From contig JACRDI010000010.1 in assembly GCA_016218665.1 (NCBI GenBank), forward strand, positions 37,000 through 100,999: 64,000 bases of DNA, read 5' to 3'. Origin of the DNA: Desulfovibrio sp. GTDB lineage: Bacteria; Desulfobacterota; Desulfovibrionia; Desulfovibrionales; Desulfovibrionaceae. The translations under genes were made by a program, and so were the position numbers. The stretch's first letter is position 1; the number at the start of each line of letters is the position of its first letter. Under the pieces are notes generated by a model. The model saw only the letters and a program-made list of their open reading frames with translations. It made no database searches and was not told the origin of the DNA. Below, piece by piece: positions 8,303 to 17,054 of this stretch.

Positions 8303-9502
8303 ATGATGAGCGGCGCGACCGGACAAAACGCGGGGCAATGCCCGCTGTGCGGCGCAGGGGCCGCCGTCGGGCTGCTGCTGCCCGGCGCGCGCCTGGCCGC
8401 GTCCGATGCGTCGCGCGACCTTGCCATCGCCGTGTGTCCGGCGTGCGGCTTCGTGTTTCAGGCCGGAGCGGATACGCCGGACTACGACGCATTCATCCGC
8501 CACGCCTACGAGGCCTGGGACGGCGCGACGCTCTTCGATTTTCCCCGCCGCAGCGAGGACAACGCCGCCGCTGCCGACATCATCGCCCGGCACTCCAGGG
8601 CGGACGCCCGCGTGCTGGAGATCGGCTCCAACCGGGGCGACATCCTGGCCCTGGTGAAGGAGCGCCTGCCCGGCGCGAGCATCCTGGGCGTGGACCCGGC
8701 CACGCACGGGAACCTGCCCGTGCCCACCCTGCGGGCGTTTTTTTCGCCTCAGCTCTTTTCCTCGCGCTTCGATACGGTGATCCTGAAGCAGGTGCTGGAG
8801 CACTTCGCCGATCCCCGCCCCATGCTCGCCGGAGCGCGGGAGGTGCTGGAGGACGGCGGCCTGCTGTACCTGGACGTGCCGAACCTGGAGCGCATCCTGG
8901 AGGGCCGCACCGACGCCTTCCTGCTGGAGCACGCGGCCTACTACAGCCTGGGCGTGCTGCGCGCGGCCCTGCCCGGCTTCGAGATCGTGGAGGCCCGTGA
9001 GGCGGGCAGTTTGCGCATCGCGGCGCGCAAGCTGCCCGGCGCGGCGGCGGCGGCTTTCGTTCCCCCGGCCGACGGCCCCCGGCTGGCCGAGGCGGCCCGC
9101 ACTGGCCTGGAGCGCCTGGCGCGCGCGAGGGAGGCGGGCAAGGCGGCCCTGGCCGCCCATGCGGCTTCCGGCGGGCGGGTGGTGTTCTTCGGGGCCTACA
9201 ACTGCTTCCGCGCCCTGTACCGGGAGTTCCTGCCGCTTCTGGGGGACTGCCCCCGCGCGGTGCTGGACGACGCCATGCGCGGCGAGCGCGAGCCCGTGTT
9301 CGGGCTGCCGCGCATTGAGACGCCAGGCCCCGGCGACCTGCTGCTGCTCTGCTCCAACAACGCCGAGGTGCTGGAGCGCATGTGGGCGCGAGCCACGGAA
9401 CTGGGAGGAGGCGCGGGCGGCGTGGCCGTGCTGCGGCCCTGGTCGAAATTTTTGCGAGCGGACGGCACAACGGACGGCACAACCTCCGACCTGGGAGCAT
9501 AG
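8303..9502 (+). CDS. Zinc-ribbon SAM methyltransferase (Methyltransf_13/14 type)
   Basis: A 399-residue protein in three parts. An N-terminal zinc-ribbon-like region has CPLCG and CPACG (about residues 13-50); a central class I methyltransferase has VLEIGSNRGDIL (about 108-119) and LKQVLEHFADP; a C-terminal Rossmann-like part has RVVFFGAYNCFRALY near residue 293. This is the architecture of sugar C-methyltransferases such as those acting on dTDP-keto sugars. The C-terminal part resembles the IYGxGG module found at the N-terminus of several neighbours. A 12-bp duplication near the end encodes DGTTDGTT. A C-methylated deoxysugar is a reasonable inference; the substrate is not visible. Confidence 0.8.
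   Translation: MMSGATGQNAGQCPLCGAGAAVGLLLPGARLAASDASRDLAIAVCPACGFVFQAGADTPDYDAFIRHAYEAWDGATLFDFPRRSEDNAAAADIIARHSRADARVLEIGSNRGDILALVKERLPGASILGVDPATHGNLPVPTLRAFFSPQLFSSRFDTVILKQVLEHFADPRPMLAGAREVLEDGGLLYLDVPNLERILEGRTDAFLLEHAAYYSLGVLRAALPGFEIVEAREAGSLRIAARKLPGAAAAAFVPPADGPRLAEAARTGLERLARAREAGKAALAAHAASGGRVVFFGAYNCFRALYREFLPLLGDCPRAVLDDAMRGEREPVFGLPRIETPGPGDLLLLCSNNAEVLERMWARATELGGGAGGVAVLRPWSKFLRADGTTDGTTSDLGA
9460..9483 (+). repeat. 12-bp tandem duplication at the methyltransferase C-terminus
   Basis: GGACGGCACAAC occurs twice head to tail in frame and duplicates DGTT within the last 12 residues. Confidence 0.9.
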
Positions 9503-9505
9503 GAT

Positions 9506-10414
9506 ATGAGCCAAGAGCACAGAGACGTGCTGGTCTTCGGCGCGGGCGGGTTCATCGGCTCCACCGCGGTGCGGCACCTGCGCGAGAACGGCTGGAACCC
9601 CGTGGCCTACACCCGCCAGGACTGCGACCTCACCGACGCCGACGCGGTGAAGCGGGTCTTCGCCCAGCGCACGGCCCCCTGCCGGGTGCTTTTGTGCGGC
9701 TGCGTCAGCCGGCACTTCGAGGACAGCTTCGCCACCCTGGTCAAGAACATCGCCATGGTGGAGAACTTCGTGCGCGCCGTGGCCCCCGGACAGGTGCTCT
9801 CCTGCGTGTACTTGAGCTCCACCGACATCTACGGCAACCGCCCGGCCCTGCCCATAACCGAGGACACCGCCGCCCTGCCGGAATTCTACTACGGCGCGTC
9901 CAAGCTGGCCAACGAGACCCTGCTGCTGCGCGCGGGCCTCGTGGACTTCCCGGTGGCCTGCCTGCGCCTGCCGGGCATCTACGGCCCCACGGACCAGGGC
10001 CACAGCATGCTGGGCATGTTCGCCCGGCGGGTGCTGCGCGGCCAGGAGCTGACCATCTTCGGCGACGGGAGCACCCTGCGCGACTTCGTGCTGGTGACGG
10101 ACCTCTGCCGCGTCATCGAGGCCCTGCTCGACCGGCCGCACCACGGGGTGCTCAACGTGGCCACGGGCAGCAGCATGACGCTGCTGGACATCATGCAGCT
10201 GTTGGCCAAAACCTCCGGCCGCGAACTGAACCTGCGCCATGCCCCCCCGGGGCCGCGCTCCCACGACCTCGTGTTCCACACCGGCGCGCTCGTGGCCGCC
10301 CTGGGCGGGCACTTTTCCATGACGCCCTTGGACGAGGGGGCGAAGATCCTCATCGCCTCCCTTCTGGCCGAGGCCGAAAAGAACGGAAACGGCGCGGCAA
10401 GCGCCCAAGCATAG
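9506..10414 (+). CDS. NAD-dependent epimerase/dehydratase (SDR)
   Basis: A 302-residue extended short-chain dehydrogenase. VFGAGGFIGSTAVRHL near residue 10 is the GxxGxxG NAD-binding loop, STDIYGNRP (about 109-117) supplies the catalytic Ser/Thr region, and YYGASK (about 130-135) holds the YxxxK catalytic pair. RLPGIYGP and RDFVLVTD are standard for nucleotide-sugar epimerases. It would epimerise, dehydrate or reduce a nucleotide sugar in the cytoplasm. It starts 3 bases after the methyltransferase and ends 16 bases before the mutase-like gene. Confidence 0.85.
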   Translation: MSQEHRDVLVFGAGGFIGSTAVRHLRENGWNPVAYTRQDCDLTDADAVKRVFAQRTAPCRVLLCGCVSRHFEDSFATLVKNIAMVENFVRAVAPGQVLSCVYLSSTDIYGNRPALPITEDTAALPEFYYGASKLANETLLLRAGLVDFPVACLRLPGIYGPTDQGHSMLGMFARRVLRGQELTIFGDGSTLRDFVLVTDLCRVIEALLDRPHHGVLNVATGSSMTLLDIMQLLAKTSGRELNLRHAPPGPRSHDLVFHTGALVAALGGHFSMTPLDEGAKILIASLLAEAEKNGNGAASAQA

Positions 10415-10430
10415 GCTGCAAGGAGAACCC

Positions 10431-11543
10431 ATGAAGAAGACAGCGGTCATCGTCGGCGGCGGCTTTTCCGGCTGCGCCATCGCGGAAATGCTCAAGCGCA
10501 AGGGTTTCGCGCCCACCATCATCGAGGCCGGGCCGCACCTGGGCGGCGGCTGCCGCACCTTCTTCTACAACGGCCACCCCTACACCATCGGGCCCCGGCA
10601 CATATTGGTGAACACCAACGAGATGTACGTGTGGGACTACATGGCCCAGTTCCTGGATATGCGCGAGCTGAAGCACCACAGCCTGACCTACGTGCAGCAG
10701 GACCAGAACTTCTACACCTATCCCATCCACAAGGATGAGATCGCCGCCATGCCCGACCGGGACAAGATCAACGCCGAGCTGGCCAGCCGCGGCGACGTGG
10801 CGTCCTCCAGGAACTTCGAGGAATACTGGGTCAACTCCGTGGGGCAGACCCTGTACGACAAGTTCGTGAACACCTACTCGAAAAAGATGTGGGGCGTGAA
10901 GAACAACCAGGAGATCGACGACTTCGGCTTCTCGCCCAAGGGCGTGGCGCTCAAAGACGGCGACAAGGTGAGCTTCGAGGGCTCCAAGGTCATCGGCTAC
11001 CCCAACGAGCCCGACGCCTTCAACTCCTACTTCGACAAGGTCTGCGCCCAGGACTGCCGCGTCATCCGCAACACCCCGGTGACCCGCTTCGACCTGGACA
11101 ACAAGCGCGTCATGGCCGGGGACGAGTGGATACAGGGCGACATCGTCATCAACACCGCCTCGCTGGACCTCGTTTTCGACCACTGCTTCGGCGAGCTGCG
11201 CTACATCGGCCGCCACTTCCTGAAGCTCATCCTGCCCTGCGAGCGCGTGACGCCCGAGCCCTACTACTTCCTGTACTACGCGGGCGACGAGCCCTACACC
11301 CGCGTGGTGGAGTACAAGCTGCTGACCAATTACAAGTCGCCGCACACCCTGCTGGGCATCGAGATCCCGACCTTCGACAACAAGATGTACCCCTATCCGG
11401 TGAAGGCCGACATGGCCAAGGCCCAGCGCTACATGGATCTGTTCCCCAGGGACTGCTACACCATCGGCCGCATGGGCCGGTACCGCTACGACAACATGGC
11501 CGAGGTCATCAAGGACTGCTACGCCCTCATCGAGAAGCTGTAG
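10431..11543 (+). CDS. UDP-galactopyranose mutase-like flavoprotein
   Basis: A 370-residue protein. The N-terminus AVIVGGGFSGCAIAEML is an FAD Rossmann motif, followed by IIEAGPHLGGGCRTF and the family-like segment YTIGPRHILVNTNEMYVW (about residues 48-65). The tail GRMGRYRYDNM matches the flavin-contacting GR.G.Y.Y.DM segment of Glf. Glf interconverts UDP-galactopyranose and UDP-galactofuranose without net redox change. The family fit is good, though several positions differ from textbook Glf, so a related sugar ring mutase is possible. AAGGAG precedes the start. Confidence 0.8.
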   Translation: MKKTAVIVGGGFSGCAIAEMLKRKGFAPTIIEAGPHLGGGCRTFFYNGHPYTIGPRHILVNTNEMYVWDYMAQFLDMRELKHHSLTYVQQDQNFYTYPIHKDEIAAMPDRDKINAELASRGDVASSRNFEEYWVNSVGQTLYDKFVNTYSKKMWGVKNNQEIDDFGFSPKGVALKDGDKVSFEGSKVIGYPNEPDAFNSYFDKVCAQDCRVIRNTPVTRFDLDNKRVMAGDEWIQGDIVINTASLDLVFDHCFGELRYIGRHFLKLILPCERVTPEPYYFLYYAGDEPYTRVVEYKLLTNYKSPHTLLGIEIPTFDNKMYPYPVKADMAKAQRYMDLFPRDCYTIGRMGRYRYDNMAEVIKDCYALIEKL

Positions 11544-11562
11544 CAAACCCGGAGAGGACAAG

Positions 11563-13098
11563 GTGCGACGCCTGCCCGCCATAGCCCTGCTGCGCCCCGC
11601 CGCGCCGAGCGACCCCTCCCTTGCGCGTGGGGCCGACGGCCGCTTCCTGCTGCCCGCGCTCTTGGCCGGGCTCAAGGCCGCCGGGCTGTGCCCGGACGTG
11701 GCCGCCGCCCTGCCCGAAGACCTGTCGGGGGAGCTGGACACGGACGCCGCGCAGCAACTGAAGGCGGCGCTGCTCCAGGCCGGGGTGCCCGTGCTGCTGG
11801 GGCCGGAGGCCCCGCAGGCCCGCCTGGCCCACGCCCTGGAACGCCTGGGCTGGGACGGCGCCGTGGCGCTCACGTCCTATGCGGCGCTGCTCTCCGGGCC
11901 GGACCTGGCCCGCGCTTCCGAGGCCGTGGCCGCCGGCGAAGCGGATGCCGCCTGGAGCCACGACGTGGGGCCGGAGCGCTTCTTCTGCGCCCTGTCGCGC
12001 CGCGCGGCGGATGAATTGGCAGACGGGCTGGCGGGCCACGCGGGCGCGCCCCTGCCGCCCACGGCCTTCCCGGCCCTGCTGGCGCAGAGCGGCCTGCGGA
12101 CCCTGTGCCTGGAAGGCATCGGCACCCCGGCGGAGCGCTTCGTCATCGGCGCTCGCCTGGCCGGGGAGGGCAGGCCCCTTGATCCGGAGCTCACCGCCCA
12201 GGTGCTGGACCCGCGGTGTGCGCCGGAGGACTGGTTTTCGCCCCGCCGCCAGCGGGAGCTGCTGCGCCGCTTTGCCGGAGTGGCCCACTGGAGCGCCCTG
12301 GAACGGGCCCTGGCCCCGCTGCATCCGAACACCCTGGAACGCCTGGCCGGGCAGGTGCGCCTGTTCGACTCGCTTTTGCCGCACCTGGTGCCGTTGTCGG
12401 AAGGAAAGGGACGGCTCGGGCACTTCGTGGAGCTGGGCGCGGGCGCGCTGCCCCTGTGCGCGGCGCTGCTCTGTTCGCGCTTCACCGAGGGCTGCGCCCT
12501 GGAGCCCTTTGCCCACGACCCGGAGAGCCTGGCGCAGACGCTTCAGCTGGCCCGCACCCTGCGCGCCGCCTGGCCCGGCCTCGTGCCCTGGCCTGGCGAT
12601 GTGGAAGACGGGGCAGGCGGGGAAGGGGATTTGGGACGGCTGCGCGTGGAGGCCCGGCGGCTGGAAGAGCTGGCCCTGCCCGAGGGCGACGTGGACCTCA
12701 TCTATTCGCGCATGACCCTGGAGCACGTGGACGACCCCGAGGCGCTCTCGCGCGAGATGGCCCGCGTGCTGGCCCCTGGCGGGGTCATGCTGCACCGGGT
12801 GGACTTCCGCGACCACACGGGCCTGGCCGAGCAGGTGACCATCCACTTCGGCTTTCTGGCCCACAGCCCGCGGGAGTGGCGCGCCACGGGCGCGGACACC
12901 AACCTGCTGCGGGTGAACGACTTTCTGGACCTCTGGCAGGGGCTCGGCCTGGAGGCCGAGGCCCGCGAGCGCCTGGTGCGCAAGGTGCCGCCCGAGCGGC
13001 TGGACCCCTGGTGGGAAGGCTATGCCGACGAGAACCTGTACTGCTACAGCGCCCTGCTGCTGGCCCGCCAGGGCCGCGCGGCGGCGATGGGAGAGTGA
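11563..13098 (+). CDS. Nucleotidyltransferase-like domain fused to SAM methyltransferase
   Basis: A 511-residue protein starting at GTG behind GGAGAGG. Residues 1-180 read like a worn SpsF/CMP-sugar-type nucleotidyltransferase: GVPVLLGPEAPQARLAHALE and ALTSYAALLSGPDL follow the spacing of the 'vfrG..ddvl.R...A' and 'v.itgDcPl.dp' blocks, but the N-terminal glycine-rich nucleotide loop and the catalytic Asp are not evident, so this half may be inactive. Residues about 280-500 form a class I methyltransferase with FVELGAGALPLCAAL, IYSRMTLEHVDDPE and a YADENLYCYSALL tail. The fusion is unusual; the N-terminal reading is inference. Confidence 0.6.
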   Translation: MRRLPAIALLRPAAPSDPSLARGADGRFLLPALLAGLKAAGLCPDVAAALPEDLSGELDTDAAQQLKAALLQAGVPVLLGPEAPQARLAHALERLGWDGAVALTSYAALLSGPDLARASEAVAAGEADAAWSHDVGPERFFCALSRRAADELADGLAGHAGAPLPPTAFPALLAQSGLRTLCLEGIGTPAERFVIGARLAGEGRPLDPELTAQVLDPRCAPEDWFSPRRQRELLRRFAGVAHWSALERALAPLHPNTLERLAGQVRLFDSLLPHLVPLSEGKGRLGHFVELGAGALPLCAALLCSRFTEGCALEPFAHDPESLAQTLQLARTLRAAWPGLVPWPGDVEDGAGGEGDLGRLRVEARRLEELALPEGDVDLIYSRMTLEHVDDPEALSREMARVLAPGGVMLHRVDFRDHTGLAEQVTIHFGFLAHSPREWRATGADTNLLRVNDFLDLWQGLGLEAEARERLVRKVPPERLDPWWEGYADENLYCYSALLLARQGRAAAMGE

Positions 13099-13101
13099 GC
13101 C

Positions 13102-14289
13102 ATGCTCATGAGCGACGAGGAATTCCTGCGTCTGTACAAGGACCAGTACGACACCGCCCTGGCCGAGGCCCGGCGCTACGTGGACGATCCCGGGAGCCTG
13201 CGCCGCGAGGTGGACGAGCACACGGCCAAGGCCGACCAGGGCCGCCTGGTGGTGCCCAAGCCCGATCAGTTCACCTACCGCATGATGAACTACCGGGGCT
13301 TCGTGCGCTTTCCGGAGCGGCTCAAGAACTACATCCTGGCCAAGAACGAGGCCCGGCGCGAGGAGTGCCTGTCCCTGCCGTTCATGATGGACATCGAGCC
13401 CGTGAGCCGGTGCAACTTCCGCTGCATCATGTGCGCAAACGTCAAGCGCGAGGGCAAGCCCAAGAGCGACCTCTCCCTGGCGGACTTCAAGACCTTCATG
13501 GACCAGAACCCGCAGTTCGTGGAGGTCAAGATCCAGGGCGTGGGCGAGCCGCTGCTCAACCGCGACCTCTTCGGCATGATCGAGCACGCCACCCTGCGCG
13601 ACACCTGGGTGCGCACCACGGTGAACGGCTCGCTCCTGCACGTGAACGACAACTACAAGCGCCTCATCGACTCCGGCATCGGCGAGGTGCAGACCTCCTT
13701 TGACGGGGCCACCAAGGACGTGTTCGAGCATATCCGCGCCGGGGCCGACTTCGACCAGATCGTGAAGAACCTGACGGCGCTGAACGCCTACGTGGCCACC
13801 AAGGACCGCGACTACACGCGCATGTGGGTGCTCCTGCAGTCGAACAACCGGCACCAGCTGCTGGATTTCATCCGCATGGCCGCGCGCATGGGCTTCCGCC
13901 GCATGACCTACTCCGTGGTGCTGACGGGCTGGGGCGAGGAGGACTGCTTCAGCGACCTCAAGGTGCGGCCCTTCAGCGACGAGGAGGAGGCGCGCATTTT
14001 GGAGCTGGCGCGCAAGGAAGGGGTGGAGGTCTCGGTGTGGAACTGCACCGACCGCTTCCGCATCGGCAGCCCGGAGACTTTGTGCCCCGTGCCCTTCGCC
14101 CGGGCCTTCATCGGCTCGGACCTGCGCATTTTGCCCTGCGGCACCATCGGGCACCTGGACAACATCGACTTCGGCGACGCCCTCAAGTTCCGCGAGAACT
14201 GGAACGCGCCCACGTACCGGTCCTTCCGCCGGGCGCACCTGGAGGGGCGCATCCCCTCCTTCTGCCGCGAGTGCTACAACCTGGACTAG
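13102..14289 (+). CDS. Radical SAM/SPASM protein
   Basis: A 395-residue enzyme. CNFRCIMC (about residues 109-116) is the CxxxCxxC site of the radical-SAM [4Fe-4S] cluster, followed by VKIQGVGEPLLN (the GGE-like segment) and TSFDGATKDVF. The tail has CPVPFARAFIGSDLRILPCG and FCRECYNL, the cysteine pattern of an auxiliary SPASM cluster. A helical N-terminal extension of about 100 residues is present. In glycan islands such enzymes catalyse radical sugar changes such as dehydration, epimerisation or C-methylation. It lies 3 bases after the fused methyltransferase and 16 before FkbM1. Confidence 0.82.
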   Translation: MLMSDEEFLRLYKDQYDTALAEARRYVDDPGSLRREVDEHTAKADQGRLVVPKPDQFTYRMMNYRGFVRFPERLKNYILAKNEARREECLSLPFMMDIEPVSRCNFRCIMCANVKREGKPKSDLSLADFKTFMDQNPQFVEVKIQGVGEPLLNRDLFGMIEHATLRDTWVRTTVNGSLLHVNDNYKRLIDSGIGEVQTSFDGATKDVFEHIRAGADFDQIVKNLTALNAYVATKDRDYTRMWVLLQSNNRHQLLDFIRMAARMGFRRMTYSVVLTGWGEEDCFSDLKVRPFSDEEEARILELARKEGVEVSVWNCTDRFRIGSPETLCPVPFARAFIGSDLRILPCGTIGHLDNIDFGDALKFRENWNAPTYRSFRRAHLEGRIPSFCRECYNLD

Positions 14290-14305
14290 GCGAGGGAGGC
14301 CGACA

Positions 14306-15604
14306 ATGCGCCACATCACCAGCGTAGAGGATCTGCCCCGGGGCGCGGCCATCAGCATCTACGGGGCTGGCGGGGCCGGGCGCGAGCTGCTGCGCCAGGT
14401 GCGCGCCAGCGGCCGGGTGCGCGCCCTGCGCTTCCTGGACACCAGCGCCAGCGGCGAGGCCGACGGCCTGCCGGTGCAGCGCTTCGCGGATTTCATCGCC
14501 GCGCACCCCGGGGGCGACGGCCCCATCGTCATCGCCTCCACCCACGACGCGGAGATCGCCTGGACCCTGCGCGAGGCCGGTTTGTCGGACTTCTGCTCCT
14601 TCAAGGACAGCGGCCGCTACATCTTGTGCAACCTCATCTGCCGGCTGCTGCCCGAAGGAGACCGCTTCACCCTGCTGGACATCGGCGCGCGCGACGCGGA
14701 CACCGACCCGCGCTGGCTGGGCCTCCCGCCGGAGCGCATGCGCCTGTACGGCTTCGAGCTGGACGAGGAGGGCTGCGCGGCCATGACCCGGAGCATGAGC
14801 GCGGGCGGGCGCGAGGCGCGCTTCTTCCCCTACGGCCTGTGGGGCAGGGCGGAGCGCCGCGACTTTCACCACAGCCTGGGCCATCCGGGCAGCAGCTCGC
14901 TCTTCCCGTTCAACTTCGAGGTCTTCGACCGCTGGAAGATCTTCGACGGCAAGGGAGTGCGCCACGAGGGCCAGTTCATGCGCCCGGTGCGGCAGATTCC
15001 GGTGGAGCTTTCCACCCTGGACCGCTGGCGCGCCGAACAGGACGTGGCCTCCGTGGACTTCATGAAGCTCAACGTGCAGGGCGCGGAGCTGGAGATCTTG
15101 CGCGCGGGCGAAACCGTGCTGCCCGAGGTCATGGGCCTGCTTGCCGAGGTGGCCTTCGTGGAGAACTACGCCGGCCGCCCGCTCTTCGCCGACATTGACT
15201 CCTGGCTCCGGGCGCGTGGCTTCACCTTCTTCGAGTTCATCAGCCCGCTCACCGTTGGGCGCAACGCCTCGCCGGTGAGCACGCGGCTTTTGCCCGGCTT
15301 CCACCACTGGCACGGCCAGCGGGTGGAGTCGCACGCGCTGTACCTGCGCGACCCCGTGGCCCTCGCCTTGCAGGGGGCGGACATGGGCGCGTTCGGCTTC
15401 GGCAAGGCGCTGAAGCTGGCCGCCCTGGCAGAGCGCTACTTCCAGGTGGAGTTCGCCTTCGAGGTGCTGGCGTGGCTCGCGGGCTCCCTGCGTCAAAAAG
15501 GCGATGAACAGCGCGCCGCCGAGGTCGAGGGAGTCATCGAAGCCGCCGCGCGTGGCTATCAGGCCGCCTTCGGACACGAGACAACCGGACAGCGAGGAGC
15601 ATGA
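14306..15604 (+). CDS. FkbM family methyltransferase 1 with N-terminal IYGxGG module
   Basis: A 432-residue protein with three parts. Residues 10-105 are a small Rossmann-like domain starting AISIYGAGGAGRELL and ending in VIASTHDAEIAW. Residues about 125-320 are the FkbM methyltransferase: LLDIGARDADTD as the SAM motif and VDFMKLNVQGAELEIL, the family's 'iDvqGaE.eVL' signature. A C-terminal helical tail has LYLRDP and KLAALAERYFQVEFAFE. The next gene and the one at 24176 share the same three-part plan. FkbM enzymes methylate sugar hydroxyls. It is separated from FkbM2 by 1 base. The role of the N-terminal module is unknown. Confidence 0.85.
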   Translation: MRHITSVEDLPRGAAISIYGAGGAGRELLRQVRASGRVRALRFLDTSASGEADGLPVQRFADFIAAHPGGDGPIVIASTHDAEIAWTLREAGLSDFCSFKDSGRYILCNLICRLLPEGDRFTLLDIGARDADTDPRWLGLPPERMRLYGFELDEEGCAAMTRSMSAGGREARFFPYGLWGRAERRDFHHSLGHPGSSSLFPFNFEVFDRWKIFDGKGVRHEGQFMRPVRQIPVELSTLDRWRAEQDVASVDFMKLNVQGAELEILRAGETVLPEVMGLLAEVAFVENYAGRPLFADIDSWLRARGFTFFEFISPLTVGRNASPVSTRLLPGFHHWHGQRVESHALYLRDPVALALQGADMGAFGFGKALKLAALAERYFQVEFAFEVLAWLAGSLRQKGDEQRAAEVEGVIEAAARGYQAAFGHETTGQRGA

Positions 15605-15605
15605 C

Positions 15606-16898
15606 ATGCAGATCATAACCGGGCCAGAACAGCTTCCGGCGGATATCGACGTCTGCATCTACGGCGCCGGCGGCGCCGGCGCGTATTTGTTGAGCAGGTT
15701 CGAGGCGCTGGGTCAGGGCGGCCGCGTGCGCCGCTTTGCCGACACCTACAAGTCCGGGCGGTTCCATGGCCTCCCCGTTGTCGCCCTGGACGAGCTCCTG
15801 CAGAGCTTCGATCCCGCCCGAGAAGCGCTGGTCATCGCCTCCACCTACGAGAACGACATCGCCCGGCTGCTGGAGCAGGGCGGCATCGACGCCTTTGTCA
15901 GCTACAAGAACGTCGACCGCTACATCCTCTGCCGCCTGGCCTGCGAGGCCCTGCCCGAGGGCGAGCGGCTCACGATTCTGGACGTGGGCGCGCGTTACGC
16001 CACCCGCGACCCCTTCTGGCTGCCCATTCCCCGCGGGCGTCTGCGCGTGTACGGGTTCGAGCCCGACGCCGAGGAGTGCGACCGCGTCAACGCGGAAGCC
16101 AAGGCCCTTGGGCTGGACTACACCTGCTTTCCCATCGCGCTCTGGAGCAGCGCCCAGACCCTGAACCTGAACATCTGCCCGGCCCTGCCCGGCAGCGCCT
16201 CGCTGTACCCCTTCGACTACGCGCTGCTGAACCGCTGGAAGGTGGCGCACAGCACCGATGAGTACGTCATGGGCCGGGAAATGGCCGAGGTCCGCTCCGT
16301 GCCCCTCAAGACCGAGACCCTGGACCACTGGCGCGAGGCGAACGCCGTGGCCCAGGTGGACTTCATCCGCATGAACATCGAGGGCGCGGAGCTGGAGGCC
16401 CTGCGCGGCGGGGAAGGCCTGCTGCCCCAGGTGCTGGGCCTGCTGGCCGAGGTCTCCACCGTGGACGACGGCCGGCCGCTCTTCGCCGATATGGACGTCT
16501 TCGCCCGGTCCAAGGGCTTCCACTTCTTCGACTTCTTCAACCTGAACCACGTGGGCAGGGGCCGCTCGCCCCTCACCGTGGCCAAAATGCCCAGGGTCTC
16601 GCACCGGGCGGGGCAGTGCACCCAGGCCTATCCCCTCTACCTGCGCGACCCCGTGGATGCGCAGGCGCGCGGGGGCGACGTGTCCGGCTGGGACAGGACG
16701 CGCATCCTCAAGCTGGCGGCCTTGGCGGAACTGCACTTCCAGGTGGAGTACGCCTTCGAGCTTTTGGCCTGGGGCGCGGACCTGCTGGAAGCGCGCGGCG
16801 GCGCGGCCGGCGCGGCCGACGCTGCGGGCCTGCGGGCCCTGGCGGACAAGGCCCTGGCCCTCTACCGCGACAAGTACGACGAGTTCTTCTGCCGCTAG
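15606..16898 (+). CDS. FkbM family methyltransferase 2 with N-terminal IYGxGG module
   Basis: A 430-residue paralog of the preceding gene. It begins with a Rossmann-like module (VCIYGAGGAGAYLLSRF, residues 16-32), then the FkbM core with ILDVGARYATRD and FIRMNIEGAELEAL, and ends with the shared LYLRDP and KLAALAELHFQVEYAFE tail. The ATG at 15606 is in frame and has GCGAGGAGC just upstream; the ATG at 15601 is out of frame. FkbM1 and FkbM2 look like a tandem duplication followed by divergence, so they probably act at different positions or on different sugars. Confidence 0.85.
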   Translation: MQIITGPEQLPADIDVCIYGAGGAGAYLLSRFEALGQGGRVRRFADTYKSGRFHGLPVVALDELLQSFDPAREALVIASTYENDIARLLEQGGIDAFVSYKNVDRYILCRLACEALPEGERLTILDVGARYATRDPFWLPIPRGRLRVYGFEPDAEECDRVNAEAKALGLDYTCFPIALWSSAQTLNLNICPALPGSASLYPFDYALLNRWKVAHSTDEYVMGREMAEVRSVPLKTETLDHWREANAVAQVDFIRMNIEGAELEALRGGEGLLPQVLGLLAEVSTVDDGRPLFADMDVFARSKGFHFFDFFNLNHVGRGRSPLTVAKMPRVSHRAGQCTQAYPLYLRDPVDAQARGGDVSGWDRTRILKLAALAELHFQVEYAFELLAWGADLLEARGGAAGAADAAGLRALADKALALYRDKYDEFFCR

Positions 16899-16919
16899 AC
16901 GCGGCGCAAGGAGGCAGCA

Positions 16920-17036
16920 ATGACCAGCGCAATCATCGCCGTGGTGGCCGTGTTCGTCGTGGCCGTGGCGGGCTACGCCATAGTGCAGCGGCGCAGGCGC
17001 AAGGCCGACCCCAAAAACATATACCCCCTGTTCTAG
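16920..17036 (+). CDS. 38-residue single-pass membrane microprotein
   Basis: Not in the ORF track. AAGGAGG (16908-16914) lies 5 bases before an ATG that opens a 38-codon frame. It has one hydrophobic helix (about residues 4-23, rich in Val and Ala), then RRRRK and the tail PKNIYPLF. The positive-inside rule puts the arginine-rich tail in the cytoplasm. The gene is 21 bases after FkbM2 and 18 before the SGNH gene, so it is translated within the operon. It could be a small partner of the neighbouring membrane-anchored SGNH protein; no family is recognised. Confidence 0.65.
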   Translation: MTSAIIAVVAVFVVAVAGYAIVQRRRRKADPKNIYPLF

Positions 17037-17054
17037 GAAGGAACGCGCGGCGCA

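Noticed and set aside
11527-14358. 943-aa minus-strand ORF
   Set aside because: Antisense shadow of the fused methyltransferase and radical SAM genes, which have clear motifs and start signals.
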